Assembly: GCA_903914615.1 (NCBI GenBank)
Contig: CAIWPS010000797.1
Coordinates: 1-36,366, forward strand
DNA: 36,366 bases
Direction of reading: 5' to 3'
Origin: an uncultured beta proteobacterium
Lineage (GTDB): Bacteria; Pseudomonadota; Gammaproteobacteria; Burkholderiales; Burkholderiaceae_C
Of this stretch, positions 35,311 through 36,366 are shown one piece after another. The notes beneath the pieces were generated by a model. That model ran no database searches. It was given only the letters and a program-made list of their open reading frames with translations, and was not told the origin of the DNA. Made by a program: the position numbers and the translations under genes. Within the stretch, counting starts at the first letter, position 1; each line of letters starts with the position of its first letter.

Positions 35311-35706
35311 TCAGCAGTCCTGCATGGTTTCGAGAATGGTCATGCCCTCGGCCATCGGTCGCAGCTCACCGATCATGCGTCGTACGCCGCCGTCCAAGAG
35401 CACGGTGAAGATGCCGCGGCAAAGATCCGATTCAATCGGGATCGGGCCCAGCATGCCGAGCAAAGCCGGCCCGGCTCTGTAGGCCAGTGGGCGCTTCGTG
35501 CCCGGCATCAGTGGTGCACAGTCCAGCAAACCACTCTGAACGCTGCGGCGCAGGTTGGAGTAGACGTTCTTGAACGAACAGTCGAATTTCTTCGAGATAT
35601 CCTCGGCCGTCAGCACCTCGTCTGGATGTCGAGCCAGGAAGACAGCGAGCCGCAGGTACAGGTCGAAGGCGTGCCTGGTAGCGCCGCTGCTCCTGACGAC
35701 GCTCAT
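35311..35706 (-). CDS. putative winged-helix DNA-binding protein
   Basis: AFDLYLRLAVFLARHPDEVLTAEDISKKFDCSFKNVYSNLRRSVQSGLLDCAP; wHTH-like pattern. Confidence 0.55.
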   Translation of the reverse strand: MSVVRSSGATRHAFDLYLRLAVFLARHPDEVLTAEDISKKFDCSFKNVYSNLRRSVQSGLLDCAPLMPGTKRPLAYRAGPALLGMLGPIPIESDLCRGIFTVLLDGGVRRMIGELRPMAEGMTILETMQDC

Positions 35707-35867
35707 GGCATTACCCTAGCTACGCGGTACCGGACGCCTTCGAGCACGATCACGTCGCGCCGCTTGGCGTGCATCAGCGTGGGCATCTGGGCCTGCCGCG
35801 CGGCGTCGTAGGTGAGCTCGACCGTCGACCAGTTCCCACGGCCGCAACGGCGCAGGATTAGGGTCAT
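35703..35867 (-). CDS. hypothetical protein, 54 aa
   Basis: MTLILRRCGRGNWSTVELTYDAARQAQMPTLMHAKRRDVIVLEGVRYRVARVMP; overlaps the next start by ATGA. Confidence 0.55.
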   Translation of the reverse strand: MTLILRRCGRGNWSTVELTYDAARQAQMPTLMHAKRRDVIVLEGVRYRVARVMP

Positions 35868-35950
35868 TCCACAATCCCCAGGCGCATGGCCTTCACGCGC
35901 GCCATGTGGCGCTGCGCGGCCTTTGTTGGTGCGGGGCCTGAGCGCTTCAT
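35864..35950 (-). CDS. very small ORF, 28 aa
   Basis: MKRSGPAPTKAAQRHMARVKAMRLGIVE; ATGA overlaps at both ends. Confidence 0.4.
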   Translation of the reverse strand: MKRSGPAPTKAAQRHMARVKAMRLGIVE

Positions 35951-36213
35951 GTCGGACCCGACAGCCGCTTGTAGCCGGTCAGCAGATCGCCATCGCCACC
36001 GAGTTCGCGGGCCGAGCCGATGGACTTGATGACGAGGCGAATTTCGACAATGTCACCCATGGTGTCGTAGTCCACGCGCCGCTCCATCTTGATGTGGTGC
36101 AGTAGCCAGTCGGGCGCAACAGTTGCCATGAGCGGTTCCAGTGCCTCCTTGAATTTGAGGAAGACTGCGCGCGAGTGCGCGTCGTCGTAGGCGGTCCATT
36201 CGCCGCGCTTCAT
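35947..36213 (-). CDS. hypothetical protein, 88 aa
   Basis: MKRGEWTAYDDAHSRAVFLKFKEALEPLMATVAPDWLLHHIKMERRVDYDTMGDIVEIRLVIKSIG...; ATGA overlap. Confidence 0.6.
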   Translation of the reverse strand: MKRGEWTAYDDAHSRAVFLKFKEALEPLMATVAPDWLLHHIKMERRVDYDTMGDIVEIRLVIKSIGSARELGGDGDLLTGYKRLSGPT

Positions 36214-36366
36214 GCGAACTCCGTCATCTCAAGCTGCGCGCCGGCCACCGGCTCGCCGAACGTCACCTCGACAGCCCATTCGCCCTTCGCTCCGCGCCGC
36301 TGCGCGTAGCGGTAGCGCACTCGCATGCGATCGCGGTCATCGACGCCCAGCCACCGCGCGATTTCG
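36210..36366 (-). CDS. hypothetical protein, N-terminus beyond the window
   Basis: ...EIARWLGVDDRDRMRVRYRYAQRRGAKGEWAVEVTFGEPVAGAQLEMTEFA; ATGA overlap with 35947-36213. Confidence 0.5.
   Translation of the reverse strand, partial: EIARWLGVDDRDRMRVRYRYAQRRGAKGEWAVEVTFGEPVAGAQLEMTEFA

Noticed and set aside
1-36366. CRISPR arrays, tRNA/rRNA genes, integrase or transposase
   Set aside because: No regularly spaced repeats, cloverleaf-like segments or recombinase motifs recognised by eye; a tRNAscan or HMM run would be needed to exclude them fully.

Overview
The window reads as a contiguous piece of a high-GC tailed (siphovirus-like) phage or prophage genome. On the minus strand it carries a lysis cluster (Ala-rich membrane protein, GH19 endolysin, two small membrane proteins, SGNH-hydrolase lipoprotein). 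The tail module follows: LamG-like protein, tail tip/J-like protein, NlpC/P60, BR0599/DUF2163-like, DUF2460, tape measure, G/GT chaperones and tail tube. Head genes come next (connector, major capsid, XkdF-like prohead protease), with terminase at the far right. Two blocks lie on the opposite (+) strand. One, about 26160-32776, encodes portal, several small virion-like proteins, a LamG/repeat protein and a MuF-like protein. The other, 2257-9525, is a tightly overlapping nine-gene non-structural cassette: HTH+NeuD/PglD-like acyltransferase, Rieske oxygenase, small ORF, DegT/DnrJ/EryC1 aminotransferase, full-length HMW1C-like (GT41) glycosyltransferase, unknown ORF, acyl carrier protein, KASIII, SDR. 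I regard this cassette as the main candidate for an undescribed system: a phage-encoded pathway that may build a modified acylated sugar and/or glycosylate protein. A two-block sequence element is shared between the divergent intergenic region ahead of the cassette and the one ahead of the capsid operon. No tRNA, rRNA, CRISPR array, integrase or repressor was recognised. Family assignments come from reading motifs and remembered family signatures; no database search was run.
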